Below, one piece after another: positions 34,755 through 44,057 of a stretch of DNA of 64,000 bases; within the stretch, counting starts at the first letter, position 1; each line of letters begins with the position of its first letter. This stretch comes from Oceanobacillus sp. FSL K6-2867 (GTDB taxonomy: Bacteria; Bacillota; Bacilli; Bacillales; Amphibacillaceae). A program made the translations under genes and the position numbers. The notes below the pieces were generated by a model that ran no database searches, was not told the origin of the DNA, and worked only from the letters and a program-made list of their open reading frames with translations. The stretch lies in NCBI RefSeq assembly GCF_037963145.1, contig NZ_CP150144.1:1736001-1800000 (forward strand), given 5' to 3'.

Positions 34755-36815
34755 ATGAAGGATAAGTCATCAGAAAACCACAAACGTATTAATCAAGACA
34801 TCAAGCAAGAGCAACTAGACCAGTCCCGTATAAGCGACTATGGCCAACCAATGACAACACAGGAAGGTAAAAAAAGATCGCAGGATCAGGATCAATTAAA
34901 AGCAGGTATTCGTGGACCATCCTTACGTCAGGATTATGAGTTTTTAGAGAAGATGTCACACTTTGCTCATGAGGAAATTCCGGAAAGAGTTGTTCACGCA
35001 AGAGGGTACAGTGCTTATGGCGAGTTTGAATGTTATCAGTCCATGAGACATGTTACTAAGGCAGACTTCTTACAGGAAGCTGGGAAAAAGACGCCATTAA
35101 CTGTCCGTTTTTCTACTGTACAAGGTGGCAAAGGGTCCTACGATACAGCAAGGGATTTACGCTGTAAAGGCGTTAAACTTTATACAGAAGAAGGAAACGT
35201 CGATCTTACAACGATTGCAATGCCTGTTTTAGTTAATCAGGATGCAATGAAGTTTCCGGATGTAATGCATGCGTACCAATCAAAGCAAGCAGATGATATA
35301 CCGACAGCAAGTGGAGCACATGACCGCTTTTGGGACTATGTGGCCAATAACGTTGAATCTCTTCATATGGTACTGTGGATTATGTCAGATCGGGGTATTT
35401 TAAGAAGCTATCGCATGATGGAATCCTGGTCTATTAATACGTATCTATTCGTTAACGATCAAGATGTAGCAACTTTTGTGAGGTATGTTTGGAAGCCGGT
35501 GCTTGGTGTCCATTCCCTGCTTCAGGATGAAGCGCTGAAAATTGGCGGACTTGATCCAGATTTTCACAGAAGGGATCTCAGGGAAGCCATTGATAATGGT
35601 GCATATCCTGAATATGAGCTTGGCGTTCAATTGATTTCGATGGAAGATGAATTTAACTTCGATTTCGATGTTCTGGATCCTTCAAAATTTTGGCCAGAAG
35701 AGGTCGTTCCTGTACAAATGATTGGTAAGTTGACATTAAATCGAAATATTGATAATTACCATACAGAGTCCGAACAGGTCGCATTTAACCCTGCAAATGT
35801 CGTTCCAGGAATTGATTTTTCCAACGATCCTGTTTTACAAGGTAGACTATTGGCGTACAGAGATACACAACAGCATCGGCTCGGCAGCGCCAATTATGTT
35901 GAATTGCCAATCAATAAGCCGATATGCCCATTTCATAATAATCAGCGGCGAGGTTATATGCGCCAGCGGATCGATGTAGACAAAGTAAACTATCATGAAA
36001 ACTCGCTGGCAGATAACACACCATATACGGTTCCCCCAGAAGAAGGCGGCTACAAAGATTATCCTGGCAAAGTAGACGGCTACAAAATTAGGGCCAGGAG
36101 CGACTCGTTCAAAGATTACTTTTCACAGCCGCGGATATTCTGGAATAGTTTGAGCCCAATTGAAAAGCAGCATACGATCGAGGGACTAAGCTATCAAGTT
36201 GGCAGTGTAAAGAGTGAATCGGTTCGTCAGCAAGTTGTGGATATACTTGTCAAAGTGGATAAGGAAATGGCTAATATCGTAGCTGATAATATTGGAGTGA
36301 ACCGTCCAAGCGGGTCCAATGTTCCTGTTTCTACAAGCTATTCTTCTCTTAGCCAGACCAGTACACCGAAATATGCATATACACAAAAAGTGGGTGTACT
36401 GATTGGCGATGGATTTAATGGTAATGAAGTAGCAAATGTCCTTAACACCTTACAGCAATACGGTATTTTTGTTGTCATCATAAGCGAAAGGCTTGGTACA
36501 GTTACCGGTACGGATGGCACAACACTGAAAGTTGATAAAACATTTATTACTTCAAGTCCTTATCTGGTTGACTCCCTTTACGTTGTTGGTGGAAGTTCGA
36601 GAAATCAGGCAAAATTCAATGCTGATATTACAGAATACGTCCATGTGGCCTATAAACACTATAAGCCAATTGGTGTAGCCTCTACTGGACAGCCATTTAT
36701 CCAGACTTCAGAAAACAATAATTTAGCTGGTGTTGTTTTTGCTGCGAATAATCCAGGATTTGGGGAGGAGTTTGTTTCTGCCATTGCTCAGCAGCGGTTT
36801 TGGGACAGAAGATAG
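34755..36815 (+). CDS. katE: Large-subunit heme catalase (KatE/HPII type)
   Basis: A 686-residue clade 2 catalase, the same length class as B. subtilis KatE. The distal His is in ERVVHARGYSAYGEFE, the substrate-channel Asn region near PVLVNQDAMKFPD, and the proximal heme Tyr in RLLAYRDTQQHRLGSANY. Residues from about 530 to the end form the flavodoxin-like extra domain of large catalases (VGVLIGDGFNGNEVANVL). GAAAGGGTG precedes the ATG. In Bacillus this type is under general-stress sigma B; I found only a weak AGGTAT-like -10 upstream and do not claim it. Confidence 0.95.
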   Translation: MKDKSSENHKRINQDIKQEQLDQSRISDYGQPMTTQEGKKRSQDQDQLKAGIRGPSLRQDYEFLEKMSHFAHEEIPERVVHARGYSAYGEFECYQSMRHVTKADFLQEAGKKTPLTVRFSTVQGGKGSYDTARDLRCKGVKLYTEEGNVDLTTIAMPVLVNQDAMKFPDVMHAYQSKQADDIPTASGAHDRFWDYVANNVESLHMVLWIMSDRGILRSYRMMESWSINTYLFVNDQDVATFVRYVWKPVLGVHSLLQDEALKIGGLDPDFHRRDLREAIDNGAYPEYELGVQLISMEDEFNFDFDVLDPSKFWPEEVVPVQMIGKLTLNRNIDNYHTESEQVAFNPANVVPGIDFSNDPVLQGRLLAYRDTQQHRLGSANYVELPINKPICPFHNNQRRGYMRQRIDVDKVNYHENSLADNTPYTVPPEEGGYKDYPGKVDGYKIRARSDSFKDYFSQPRIFWNSLSPIEKQHTIEGLSYQVGSVKSESVRQQVVDILVKVDKEMANIVADNIGVNRPSGSNVPVSTSYSSLSQTSTPKYAYTQKVGVLIGDGFNGNEVANVLNTLQQYGIFVVIISERLGTVTGTDGTTLKVDKTFITSSPYLVDSLYVVGGSSRNQAKFNADITEYVHVAYKHYKPIGVASTGQPFIQTSENNNLAGVVFAANNPGFGEEFVSAIAQQRFWDRR

Positions 36816-36994
36816 TATTCATGAGAGAGGGGAAGAGCATCAAGACGGTAAAGCTTTTTCCATCTCTTTTTACGTTCAGGAAAACGATACTCCTCTTCCA
36901 GGCAGCAGACAGCTGTTAATCAAACATTTGATCAACTTCTTCTTTCTGATTACTTCAACATTGTGCTGTTCTCTTTCACTGATGAAGCAGATAG

Positions 36995-37315
36995 TTAACA
37001 ATTACAAATCATGACCACATTTCCATCTGGGTCTTTTATATTAAACCAGGCTGTATCTTCTACCCACTCTATTTCCCTAACAATAACAATCTTTTTTGCT
37101 TTTACATATTTGTAAGCATCATCAATATTTGGAGCATAAAAATTGAAAATCGGACTAGGGCTGACATTATGTTTGAAGTGCGGATCAAAAGTGTGATCAT
37201 CTAATGTTAGTGAAGTCGTTCCTGTTAGCGGCACATTAAAAACAGGGGACATAACTTGGTCTAAATCAACATCTACCCCTAATAAGTCACAATAACACTT
37301 GGCAGAAGCCACCAT
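36995..37315 (-). pseudogene. N-terminally truncated VOC-family protein
   Basis: Translation from the ATG at 37315 gives 106 residues beginning directly at MVASAKCYCDLLG, the first helix of a VOC domain. The initial strand (the family's VPV-type opening) is missing, no SD precedes the ATG, and an in-frame TGA lies 51 bases upstream. The rest is intact (FNVPLTGTTSLTLDDHTFDP, then AWFNIKDPDGNVVMIC). Loss of the first strand should break the fold, so I call it a probable relic; a short functional protein cannot be excluded. Confidence 0.5.
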
Positions 37316-37438
37316 TTTATAAAAAGCATAAAATTTAGATTTCTGCCGGCTATATTTCTCGAATCATATATATTCGCTTCCAATGCCGTACCGTCAATTA
37401 AGAAAAATATAACTTGTACAATTATAAAACCGGCAACT

Positions 37439-37493
37439 ATAAACAGGCCATCATATGTGAGCATTACTGAACACTAATGATGGACCTGTTTGA
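37439..37493 (-). terminator. Probable terminator downstream of cutC
   Basis: Stem AAACAGGtCCATCAT / ATGATGGCCTGTTT with TTTATAGTT on the minus strand, about 90 bases beyond the cutC stop. The remainder of 37316-37579 shows no gene. Confidence 0.6.
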
Positions 37494-37579
37494 TTTCTGC
37501 TTCAAATGTAGAGTTATTGCGACTTCTGTCTTATATAACGCTCTGAAGACTTCAATTAATGGTATGTGAGAAAAAAACT

Positions 37580-38281
37580 TCACATCAATTCCTTCTGGAT
37601 TCGTTGAATTGCGGATTGTGAAAGTTCTTTTGCAAATGATCCATCCACCCTTACCGCACTTCCAAAATGATATTGTTCTGCACCTACCGACCGATTAATA
37701 GTCGCAATATTTTCTGGTGATAGTCCTGAACCAGGCATAATACTCGGCCCCTGTTGCTCGTAAGATAGCTTTACCAACTTCGCTAACTGGTCTTTGCCTT
37801 TATCACAATTTGCTTCTCTACCGGATGTCAAAATCCGTTTTACATTCTTTTTGAATTTGAGTAATGTTCGGTAGGCGGTTTCCTGAGATCGCACCTCATC
37901 AAACGCTCGGTGAAAGGTTATATCGATATCCGGGAATTGCCGGATAATCTCCAGAAGCTTTTCTTCATGTACCGTTCCATTTTTATGAAGTGCTCCAAAG
38001 ACAATTCGATTGCCTCCAAGTTTTGTAATCATTTCGATATCCTCACAAATTACCTGAAAATCTCCTTCTGTATAGCAGAAATGATAGCTATGGGGGCGAA
38101 CCATAATCTGCACTGGAATCTCAACACTTTCCAGTACTTGTTTGATCGTTCCATAGCTTGGCGTCAGACCGCCTTCTTTCATTCCTGATACAAGCTCTAC
38201 ACGATGAGCACCCAGCTCCTCTGCCTGAATAGCTTCCTGTTTATTTTGCACAATCAATTCCAAATCCACATTCTTCACCAA
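37580..38281 (-). CDS. cutC: CutC family protein (copper homeostasis)
   Basis: A 233-residue TIM-barrel protein. AEELGAHRVELVSGMKEGGLTPSYG, IPVQIMVRPH, GNRIVFGALHKNGTVHEEKL, DITFHRAFDEV and IMPGSGLSPENI are the CutC landmarks. It was named for copper tolerance in E. coli but its biochemical role is unsettled. The start is ambiguous: TTG 38281 and GTG 38278 overlap or abut the SD AAGAGG, and GTG 38269 is well spaced. It is monocistronic and not linked to the CueP gene. Confidence 0.92.
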   Translation of the reverse strand: MVKNVDLELIVQNKQEAIQAEELGAHRVELVSGMKEGGLTPSYGTIKQVLESVEIPVQIMVRPHSYHFCYTEGDFQVICEDIEMITKLGGNRIVFGALHKNGTVHEEKLLEIIRQFPDIDITFHRAFDEVRSQETAYRTLLKFKKNVKRILTSGREANCDKGKDQLAKLVKLSYEQQGPSIMPGSGLSPENIATINRSVGAEQYHFGSAVRVDGSFAKELSQSAIQRIQKELM

Positions 38282-38460
38282 CCTCTTTGTATGCTAATAA
38301 CTTTCAAGTTGGTTATATTAACAACCAGGTTATATTTTGCTATAAAAAATACACTTTTATTTACAACCCATTTCGTTATTTCCCGTAAAACTCAATAATA
38401 ACAGAATACATTTTTGCGAGATTATCTAGAGTTTCATTCAGATGGTTTATGGATACATGA

Positions 38461-38907
38461 CTACTCCATTTCTTGATTATCCCTTTTCTCCTCCCAAATA
38501 CGTAAACGCTTTTCATGACTCACTACTTTATGTAGTTGATGCAGCATCCATTGGTACCCATAAGGATCGACGAATATAGCATTAGTAACGCCATAATCAG
38601 GTATCTCAGTGACGGCTTGTATCTCTGTGCAGCCTGCATGAATTGCTTTTGAGTATGTTTCTTGGATATTGGGAACAAGAATATTAAACCAAATTGTTTT
38701 TGGATCGTCGAGGCTGGGGGCCTTCAACTCAAACTGTGGATTTTCATCTAACATGTGAAAACGAACACCATACAACGTAAAAATCACTTCATTTTCACCT
38801 TGTTGAAAGTCTGAAACCTCCACACGTTCAATTTCGAATACTTTTTCGTATAATTCCAATGCTTTCAAGCTGTCTGTAACAACCATATCGATTTCTACCC
38901 CAATCAA
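38461..38907 (-). CDS. VOC family protein, PhnB-like
   Basis: A 148-residue VOC protein: VTDSLKALELYEKVFEIERVEV opens the first unit, FTLYGVRFHMLDENP follows (the PhnB pattern), and VTNAIFVDPYGYQWMLHQ closes the second, with a charged helical tail. No catalytic function is assigned to this group. The TTG at 38907 has AAAGGAG nine bases upstream, whereas the GTG at 38916 touches the SD. It lies downstream of the frameshifted SRPBCC gene on the same strand. Confidence 0.82.
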   Translation of the reverse strand: MIGVEIDMVVTDSLKALELYEKVFEIERVEVSDFQQGENEVIFTLYGVRFHMLDENPQFELKAPSLDDPKTIWFNILVPNIQETYSKAIHAGCTEIQAVTEIPDYGVTNAIFVDPYGYQWMLHQLHKVVSHEKRLRIWEEKRDNQEME

Positions 38908-38985
38908 AATGTGCACGCTCCTTTTATATGGAATGCTACTCCATATAAGTATCTCACAATCTATATTTCATAACACTAAAGTTAT

Positions 38986-39446
38986 TCATTCATTGTTCAT
39001 TGTCATTGCTTCTTCTCTTACCCTTTGCATAAATTCCTCTACAACTTTATTGTTGCTTTTCTCACTTCCCAGCTTCAGCATTGCTCTTCCTACAAAATTA
39101 ACTCCTTTATTACTGCCCTCATAAATAAATTTCGTTTGTGTATCACTAATTTTAAGTAATTTAAAAGATAGATTAATCTCAAAAGCTTTTCCTAAAACAA
39201 AACGTATTTGCTTGTACTTTTTATCTTCTAAGTCTTCATAAGCTAATGTTTCTACAATATAAGTTTCTAACCTTTTTCCTTCACGATATGATTGCTCATG
39301 CGTTGCCCCAACTTCTCCTTCCTTTTTTCAATCAACGTATGTCCCTCAACTTTTGGCATAATTTGTTTGATATTTTTATCTAAAAATAGACTCCATACAT
39401 TTTCAATGTTTGTATCAATAACGATTTCTTCCTTCCATTGGATCAT
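38986..39446 (-). pseudogene. Frameshifted SRPBCC-type protein gene
   Basis: From ATG 39446 the frame reads MIQWKEEIVIDTNIENVWSL and PKVEGHTLIEKR, then runs into a stop after 59 codons. The other frame continues the same protein: EGEVGATHEQSYREGKRLET, then VRFVLGKAFE-like strands and a C-terminal helix ending TMNNE at 38986. Adding one A to the six-A run at 39323-39328 restores a 153-residue SRPBCC protein. The ATG overlaps the MerR stop (ATGA) with AAGGAGC upstream, so it was built for coupled translation. Mutation, phase variation and base-call error are all possible. Confidence 0.75.
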
Positions 39447-39787
39447 GCTTTGTGCTCCTTCCCAGATTCAAGAAAAGCATCAATCCCTTCCATTCGTAGT
39501 AGAAGATCCTCTATTTCCATCTGTATTTTATTTCTTTTTTGTATTAACAATCCTTCTAAATCTGCAAAAGACTCATCCTCCATGACAGTGTTCATTTCCT
39601 GTATGGTAAAGCCAAGTCTCCGCAACTTAACAAGGAGGATTGCCAGGAAATAACTTCCATCATCGTAATAACGATAGTTGTTATTTGGATCAATATAAGC
39701 TGGTTCAAGCAGTCTGATTTCTGCATAGTAGCGTAATGTTTCTTTACTTAATACGGTCATCTCCGAAAAATCACTAATCTTATACAT
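39443..39787 (-). CDS. MerR-family transcriptional regulator (small)
   Basis: A 114-residue MerR protein: ISDFSEMTVLSKETLRYYAEIRLLEP is the HTH, NNNYRYYDDGSYFLAILLVKLRRLGFTIQEM the wing and second HTH, and the rest a dimerisation coiled coil. It lacks a metal- or drug-binding extension. Its own promoter has a 20-base spacer with MerR-like symmetry, implying autoregulation. The SRPBCC gene overlaps its stop codon. Confidence 0.9.
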   Translation of the reverse strand: MYKISDFSEMTVLSKETLRYYAEIRLLEPAYIDPNNNYRYYDDGSYFLAILLVKLRRLGFTIQEMNTVMEDESFADLEGLLIQKRNKIQMEIEDLLLRMEGIDAFLESGKEHKA

Positions 39788-39810
39788 CCTGCCCCACCCG
39801 CTCTCCTTAA

Positions 39811-39842
39811 ATTATAAACCTTAGGGTGCACCACAGAGTCAA
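39811..39842 (-). promoter_or_regulatory. MerR-type promoter of the small merR gene
   Basis: On the minus strand TTGACT (39837-39842) and a consensus TATAAT (39811-39816) are 20 bases apart, with GGTGCACC symmetry in the spacer. Overlong spacing is the mark of MerR-activated promoters. Confidence 0.65.
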
Positions 39843-39957
39843 TATGAATTACCGAAATTCTATCAACAGATTTAAATTATAAATTTGTACCATCTAAACT
39901 AAGTGTTTCTTCATTCGTTAATAAAAACGATACCACACAAAATTCCCTAAATTCATT

Positions 39958-39986
39958 AAATTTTATAATTATCAATTATAAAATTT
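39958..39986. promoter_or_regulatory. 29-bp palindrome upstream of katA
   Basis: AAATTTTATAATT and AATTATAAAATTT flank ATC, a perfect 13-base inverted repeat. TTATAAT and ATTATAA are PerR half sites, though the 5-base gap differs from the usual 1-base gap. Confidence 0.55.
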
Positions 39987-40025
39987 AATTGATAATATAA
40001 TGTTTTAAAATAAGATCATTCGTTC

Positions 40026-40054
40026 TTGACTTATTAAAATTATTTATATAAAAT
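40026..40054 (+). promoter_or_regulatory. Sigma-A promoter of katA
   Basis: TTGACT, 17 bases, TAAAAT. The start point would be near 40061, 60 bases before the TTG start codon. Confidence 0.7.
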
Positions 40055-40072
40055 AGCATCTATAGAAGCAAT

Positions 40073-40087
40073 TTATAATTAATACAA
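40073..40087. promoter_or_regulatory. Candidate PerR box of katA
   Basis: TTATAATTAATACAA matches TTATAATNATTATAA at 12 of 14 defined bases and lies just after the predicted start point, a position suited to repression. Confidence 0.55.
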
Positions 40088-40120
40088 ACTAAAAACTATT
40101 ACATTTTGGAGGTTGCTATA

Positions 40121-41608
40121 TTGGAGAATATAAATGAGAACAAGAAAAGAATGACAACTGCATTTGGTAATCCCGTGCCAAATGATTCAGATTCTAAAAC
40201 AGCTGGCCCACGTGGTCCATTATTAATGGAAGATTACTGGTTCCTGGAGAAACTAGCTCACTTTGACCGTGAAGTTATCCCAGAGCGCCGTATGCATGCG
40301 AAAGGTTCTGGTGCTTACGGTAAATTTACCGTTACAAATGATATTACAAAATATACGAAAGCAAACATTTTCTCAGAGGTTGGTAAAAAGACCGATATGT
40401 TCGTCCGCTTCTCAACCGTCGCTGGTGAACGCGGAGCTGCTGATGCAGAACGTGATATTCGGGGAACATCTATGAAGTTCTATACAGAGGAAGGTAACTG
40501 GGATCTTGTTGGAAACAACACTCCAGTGTTCTTTATGAGAGACCCGAAACGATTCCCAGATTTAAACCATGTCGTAAAACGTGATCCAAAAACAAATATG
40601 CATAACCCACAAGCCAATTGGGACTTTTGGACAAGCTTACCAGAAGCACTGCATCAAGTAACAATTACAATGAGTGATCGTGGTATTCCAGCAAGCTACC
40701 GTAATATGCATATGTTTGGAAGTCATACGTATAGCTTTTTCAATGCCGAGAATGAACGATTCTGGGTGAAATTCCACTTTAAAACACAACAAGGAATTAA
40801 AAACCTGACAGATCAAGAATCTGAAGCATTAGTTGGCCGTGACCGCGAAAGCCATCAACGAGATTTATATGAAGCTATTGAACGTGGCGATCATCCAAAA
40901 TGGACTTTATATATCCAAGTTATGACAGAAGAATATGCAAGAAATATGAAGGATAATCCATTTGATATAACTAAAGTTTGGTATAAAGAGGACTTCCCAC
41001 TAATTGAAGTTGGAGAGGTTGAATTAAATCGTAACCCGGAGAATTATTTTGAAGAAGTTGAGCAGGCTGCATTCGCTCCAACTAATATTGTTCCTGGTAT
41101 TGGTTTCTCTCCAGATAGAATGTTACAAGGCCGCTTATTCTCATATGGAGATGCACAACGCTATCGATTAGGTGTAAACCACTGGCAGATTCCAGTTAAC
41201 TATCCGAAAAACGCGAAGAATTTCAACCCATATCACCGTGATGGGGCTATGAGAGTCATCCCTCACGGAAATCCAGTCACATATAGTCCGAACAGCTATG
41301 GCGAATGGGAAGATAGCAAAGAACACCAAGAACCAGCATTAGATATATTCGGTAACACTGATTATCATAACTTCCGCGAAGATGATGATAATTACTACGA
41401 ACAACCTGGTAACCTATTCCGATTAATGACGAAAGACGAGCAACAAAGACTATTTGAAAATACAGCAAGAGCTATGCAAGGAACAACCAAGGAAATTCAA
41501 TTAAAACATATCCATAATTGCTATCAAGCAGACCCAGCATATGGGGAAGGAGTAGCCACAGCACTTGGTATCTCCGTGGATGAAATAACTGTTCCTGCTA
41601 CGGTATAA
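40121..41608 (+). CDS. katA: Vegetative heme catalase KatA
   Basis: A 495-residue small-subunit (clade 3 type) catalase. The distal His is in [15 protein letters not shown], the Asn in [19 protein letters not shown], and the proximal Tyr in [23 protein letters not shown]. The start is TTG 40121 with GGAGG eight bases upstream; a TTG at 40106 includes the SD and is rejected. The promoter shows sigma-A hexamers and PerR-like sites, matching peroxide induction of katA in B. subtilis. Own terminator follows. Confidence 0.95.
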   Translation: MENINENKKRMTTAFGNPVPNDSDSKTAGPRGPLLMEDYWFLEKLAHFDREVIPERRMHAKGSGAYGKFTVTNDITKYTKANIFSEVGKKTDMFVRFSTVAGERGAADAERDIRGTSMKFYTEEGNWDLVGNNTPVFFMRDPKRFPDLNHVVKRDPKTNMHNPQANWDFWTSLPEALHQVTITMSDRGIPASYRNMHMFGSHTYSFFNAENERFWVKFHFKTQQGIKNLTDQESEALVGRDRESHQRDLYEAIERGDHPKWTLYIQVMTEEYARNMKDNPFDITKVWYKEDFPLIEVGEVELNRNPENYFEEVEQAAFAPTNIVPGIGFSPDRMLQGRLFSYGDAQRYRLGVNHWQIPVNYPKNAKNFNPYHRDGAMRVIPHGNPVTYSPNSYGEWEDSKEHQEPALDIFGNTDYHNFREDDDNYYEQPGNLFRLMTKDEQQRLFENTARAMQGTTKEIQLKHIHNCYQADPAYGEGVATALGISVDEITVPATV

Positions 41609-41616
41609 TTGAAAAC

Positions 41617-41656
41617 CAGACTGCCCTTATAAACGAGGGCAGTCTTGCTTTTTTAT
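41617..41656 (+). terminator. Terminator of katA
   Basis: Stem AGACTGCCCT / AGGGCAGTCT with a TATAAACG loop and a TTGCTTTTTT tail. Confidence 0.93.
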
Positions 41657-41683
41657 TGGCTAGTAGATTTGTAAAAAGGTTGC

Positions 41684-41905
41684 TTAATGAAGGCTATCCT
41701 CATCTGCTCGATACTCTAATATATCCCCTGGCTGACATTCTAATGCCTTACAAATGGCATCTAATGTTGAAATCCGAATTGCTTTTGCCTTTTCATTCTT
41801 CAATATAGAAAGATTTGCCATTGTAATGCCAACTCGTTTTGATAACTCTGTAACACTCATTTTTCGCTTTGCTAACATCACATCAATATTAATTATAATC
41901 GCCAT
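41684..41905 (-). CDS. Small Cro/C1-type HTH regulator (YozG-like)
   Basis: A 73-residue DNA-binding protein: INIDVMLAKRKMSVTELSKRVGITMANLSILKNEKAKAIRISTLDAICKALECQPGDIL covers a full HTH of the HTH_26 type. It follows the DUF2975 membrane gene by nine bases. The same pair exists in B. subtilis (YoaS/YozG), where a role is not established. GAGGTG precedes the ATG. Confidence 0.9.
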   Translation of the reverse strand: MAIIINIDVMLAKRKMSVTELSKRVGITMANLSILKNEKAKAIRISTLDAICKALECQPGDILEYRADEDSLH

Positions 41906-41914
41906 ATTATCACC

Positions 41915-42391
41915 TCAGACTGTTAAATCATTTTCTGATTTTATATGAATTGCTTCTTCTAAAAGTCTTTGGAGAACTGCAGCAAAGACTGCGATCACCA
42001 TGGATGCAAAAATAGGGACCATTCCGATAATAATAAGACCCGGTGCGTCATCTAATTCTGCTACGTTATAAACAAATGGGATAATGATCACATACAAACC
42101 AGTAATTGTAACCGCACACCATTTGATTTTTTTTAAAGCCATAACAGACAATTCAGAGAAGGCTTGGTTCTTGTCGATATAGCTTAAAAGTTTAAAAGCC
42201 TGAAATAACGCTACGAAAAACGGGATTACTGATACGTACATACCGATTATAATGGGATACAGTATATGGTCATATTCTGGATTTGCTGGATTGTTAACTA
42301 ACCAATACACTCCGAATATAGATAAGGCCAGTACCGGGGTTCCAATAAGAAATACCGCTGCCTTTAAAAAGAGTGTTGAACCATGTTTCAT
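41915..42391 (-). CDS. DUF2975 membrane protein (YoaS-like)
   Basis: A 158-residue protein with four helices: LFLKAAVFLIGTPVLALSIFGVYW, LYPIIIGMYVSVIPFFVALFQAF, CAVTITGLYVIIIPFVYNVA and PGLIIIGMVPIFASMVIAVFAAVL. The order and the LxYIDKNQAFSEL loop match DUF2975. It probably works with the small HTH gene that follows. ATG 42391 has GAGG eight bases upstream; a GTG at 42400 overlaps the SD. Confidence 0.88.
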   Translation of the reverse strand: MKHGSTLFLKAAVFLIGTPVLALSIFGVYWLVNNPANPEYDHILYPIIIGMYVSVIPFFVALFQAFKLLSYIDKNQAFSELSVMALKKIKWCAVTITGLYVIIIPFVYNVAELDDAPGLIIIGMVPIFASMVIAVFAAVLQRLLEEAIHIKSENDLTV

Positions 42392-42854
42392 AAAATACAC
42401 CTCACTTTATTTTTCTATTTGATTTTAGCATTTTATTTATCGTTTTACAATAAATAAATTATGATTATCGATGTTTTTTGTTGTTACCATTTACTAAAAA
42501 TATGATAACTGCCGATTTATTTACTTTGAATGATGGTATAACTTAAAAACACGTGAGCTTCTGTCAGGCGTTTCAGCTAAATTATTTACTTTTATTCACC
42601 GGAGGCAATTTTCAATACAGCCAAATTAATTAAACTTCCTTTTTAAATTATCCTCTTACTAATTTGATTAAATTTTATTGGATACATATTCAACAAATAA
42701 AATCAGATGAAAATGGACTCAAATTGCAGACACTTTTTTATTAAATGCAGGGGGTTTCACACAAATCAAATGACCAAAAAATAAGGATTGCATGTAAGGT
42801 GGAAAAAGAGTAGAATTCTAATATTACTTAGGAAAAGAATGTAGGAGACATAAA
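42392..42854. other. Gene-less interval upstream of the MFS gene
   Basis: About 460 AT-rich bases with no convincing reading frame. It should contain the DUF2975 promoter and the MFS promoter; I see no strong palindrome or hairpin. Confidence 0.5.
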
Positions 42855-44030
42855 ATGAAGAAAAGAAAAGAAATGACATTAGCTATACTACTTATGAACA
42901 TATTTTTTGTATTCTTAGGAATCAGTTTAGTTATACCTGTACTGCCAACAATCATGAATGAACTAAATATTAGTGGTACAGTTGTTGGCTATTTAACAGC
43001 AGCATTTGCCTTTACACAATTAATTTTTTCCCCATTCGCCGGAAAGGCCGCTGATAAATTCGGCCGGAAAATTATGATTGTGATTGGTTTATTTATTTTT
43101 AGCTTTTCCGAATTGTTATTCGGGCTGGGAAAAACGATAGAAGTTTTGTTTATATCACGTATTTTAGGCGGGGTCAGTGGTGCTTTTATTATGCCTGCTG
43201 TAACGGCATTTATAGCAGACGTTACCACAATAGAAAAGCGTCCAAAAGCGCTTGGATATATGTCTGCTGCGATTAATACCGGGTTTATTATCGGACCTGG
43301 CATCGGCGGTTTTTTAGCAGAAATTGGTACACGGATTCCATTTTTTTCAGCTGCTGCATTTGCTTTTGTGGTCGCGATTTTATCGATCTTCACATTGCAT
43401 GAACCGAGTTCTAAAACAGAAGACACGCTGGATGAATCACCAGCAGCGGGGAAAAACAGCTTGAAGAAGATGCTGAAACCAATGTTCTTTATTGCCTTTA
43501 TCGTCATTTTCATAGCATCCTTTGGTTTGGCTGCATTTGATTCTTTATTCAGCTTATATGTCGATCATAAATTTGCATTCAGCCCGTCAGATATTGCAAT
43601 TGCCATTACAGGTGGAGCGATTATCGGTGCAATCTTCCAGGTTCTATTATTTGATCCATTAACAAGATTTATGGGAGAAATTAATATTGTTCGCTGGTCT
43701 TTACTGTTTTCAACGATTATTGTATTTGCAATGACACTCGTAAACACCTATTGGGCAATCATGGCAGTGACATTTACGGTATTCATCGGATTTGATCTCA
43801 TTCGTCCGGCTGTAACGACGTACCTCTCACGGATTGCTGGTAATGATCAAGGGTTTGTTGGCGGAATGAACTCCTTCTTCACTTCGCTGGCCAATGTATT
43901 TGGACCGGTACTAGGCGGGATGATGTTTGATATCGATATAAATTATCCATTTTACTTTAGTGCAGTTGTAATTATACTTGGCCTTTTGATGACAATGTTT
44001 TGGAGAGATCCACATTTAAAAGCGAATTGA
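42855..44030 (+). CDS. MFS multidrug-type efflux transporter
   Basis: A 391-residue 12-helix major facilitator. Motif A is GKAADKFGRKIM between helices 2 and 3, and motif C, the antiporter motif, is GFIIGPGIGGFLAE in helix 5, so export by proton antiport is expected (NorA/Bmr-like group). TAGGAGACAT precedes the ATG. A 36-codon membrane peptide gene follows 27 bases later and is probably in the same transcript. Confidence 0.92.
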   Translation: MKKRKEMTLAILLMNIFFVFLGISLVIPVLPTIMNELNISGTVVGYLTAAFAFTQLIFSPFAGKAADKFGRKIMIVIGLFIFSFSELLFGLGKTIEVLFISRILGGVSGAFIMPAVTAFIADVTTIEKRPKALGYMSAAINTGFIIGPGIGGFLAEIGTRIPFFSAAAFAFVVAILSIFTLHEPSSKTEDTLDESPAAGKNSLKKMLKPMFFIAFIVIFIASFGLAAFDSLFSLYVDHKFAFSPSDIAIAITGGAIIGAIFQVLLFDPLTRFMGEINIVRWSLLFSTIIVFAMTLVNTYWAIMAVTFTVFIGFDLIRPAVTTYLSRIAGNDQGFVGGMNSFFTSLANVFGPVLGGMMFDIDINYPFYFSAVVIILGLLMTMFWRDPHLKAN

Positions 44031-44057
44031 TTAATACTATCAAAGGAGATGCCATAA

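Noticed and set aside
36816..36994. Possible coding fragment after katE (reads DGKAFSISFYVQENDTPLPG, then QTAVNQTFDQLLLSDYF in another frame)
   Set aside because: It looks protein-like across two frames but I cannot match a family or find a start, so it is not listed as a gene.
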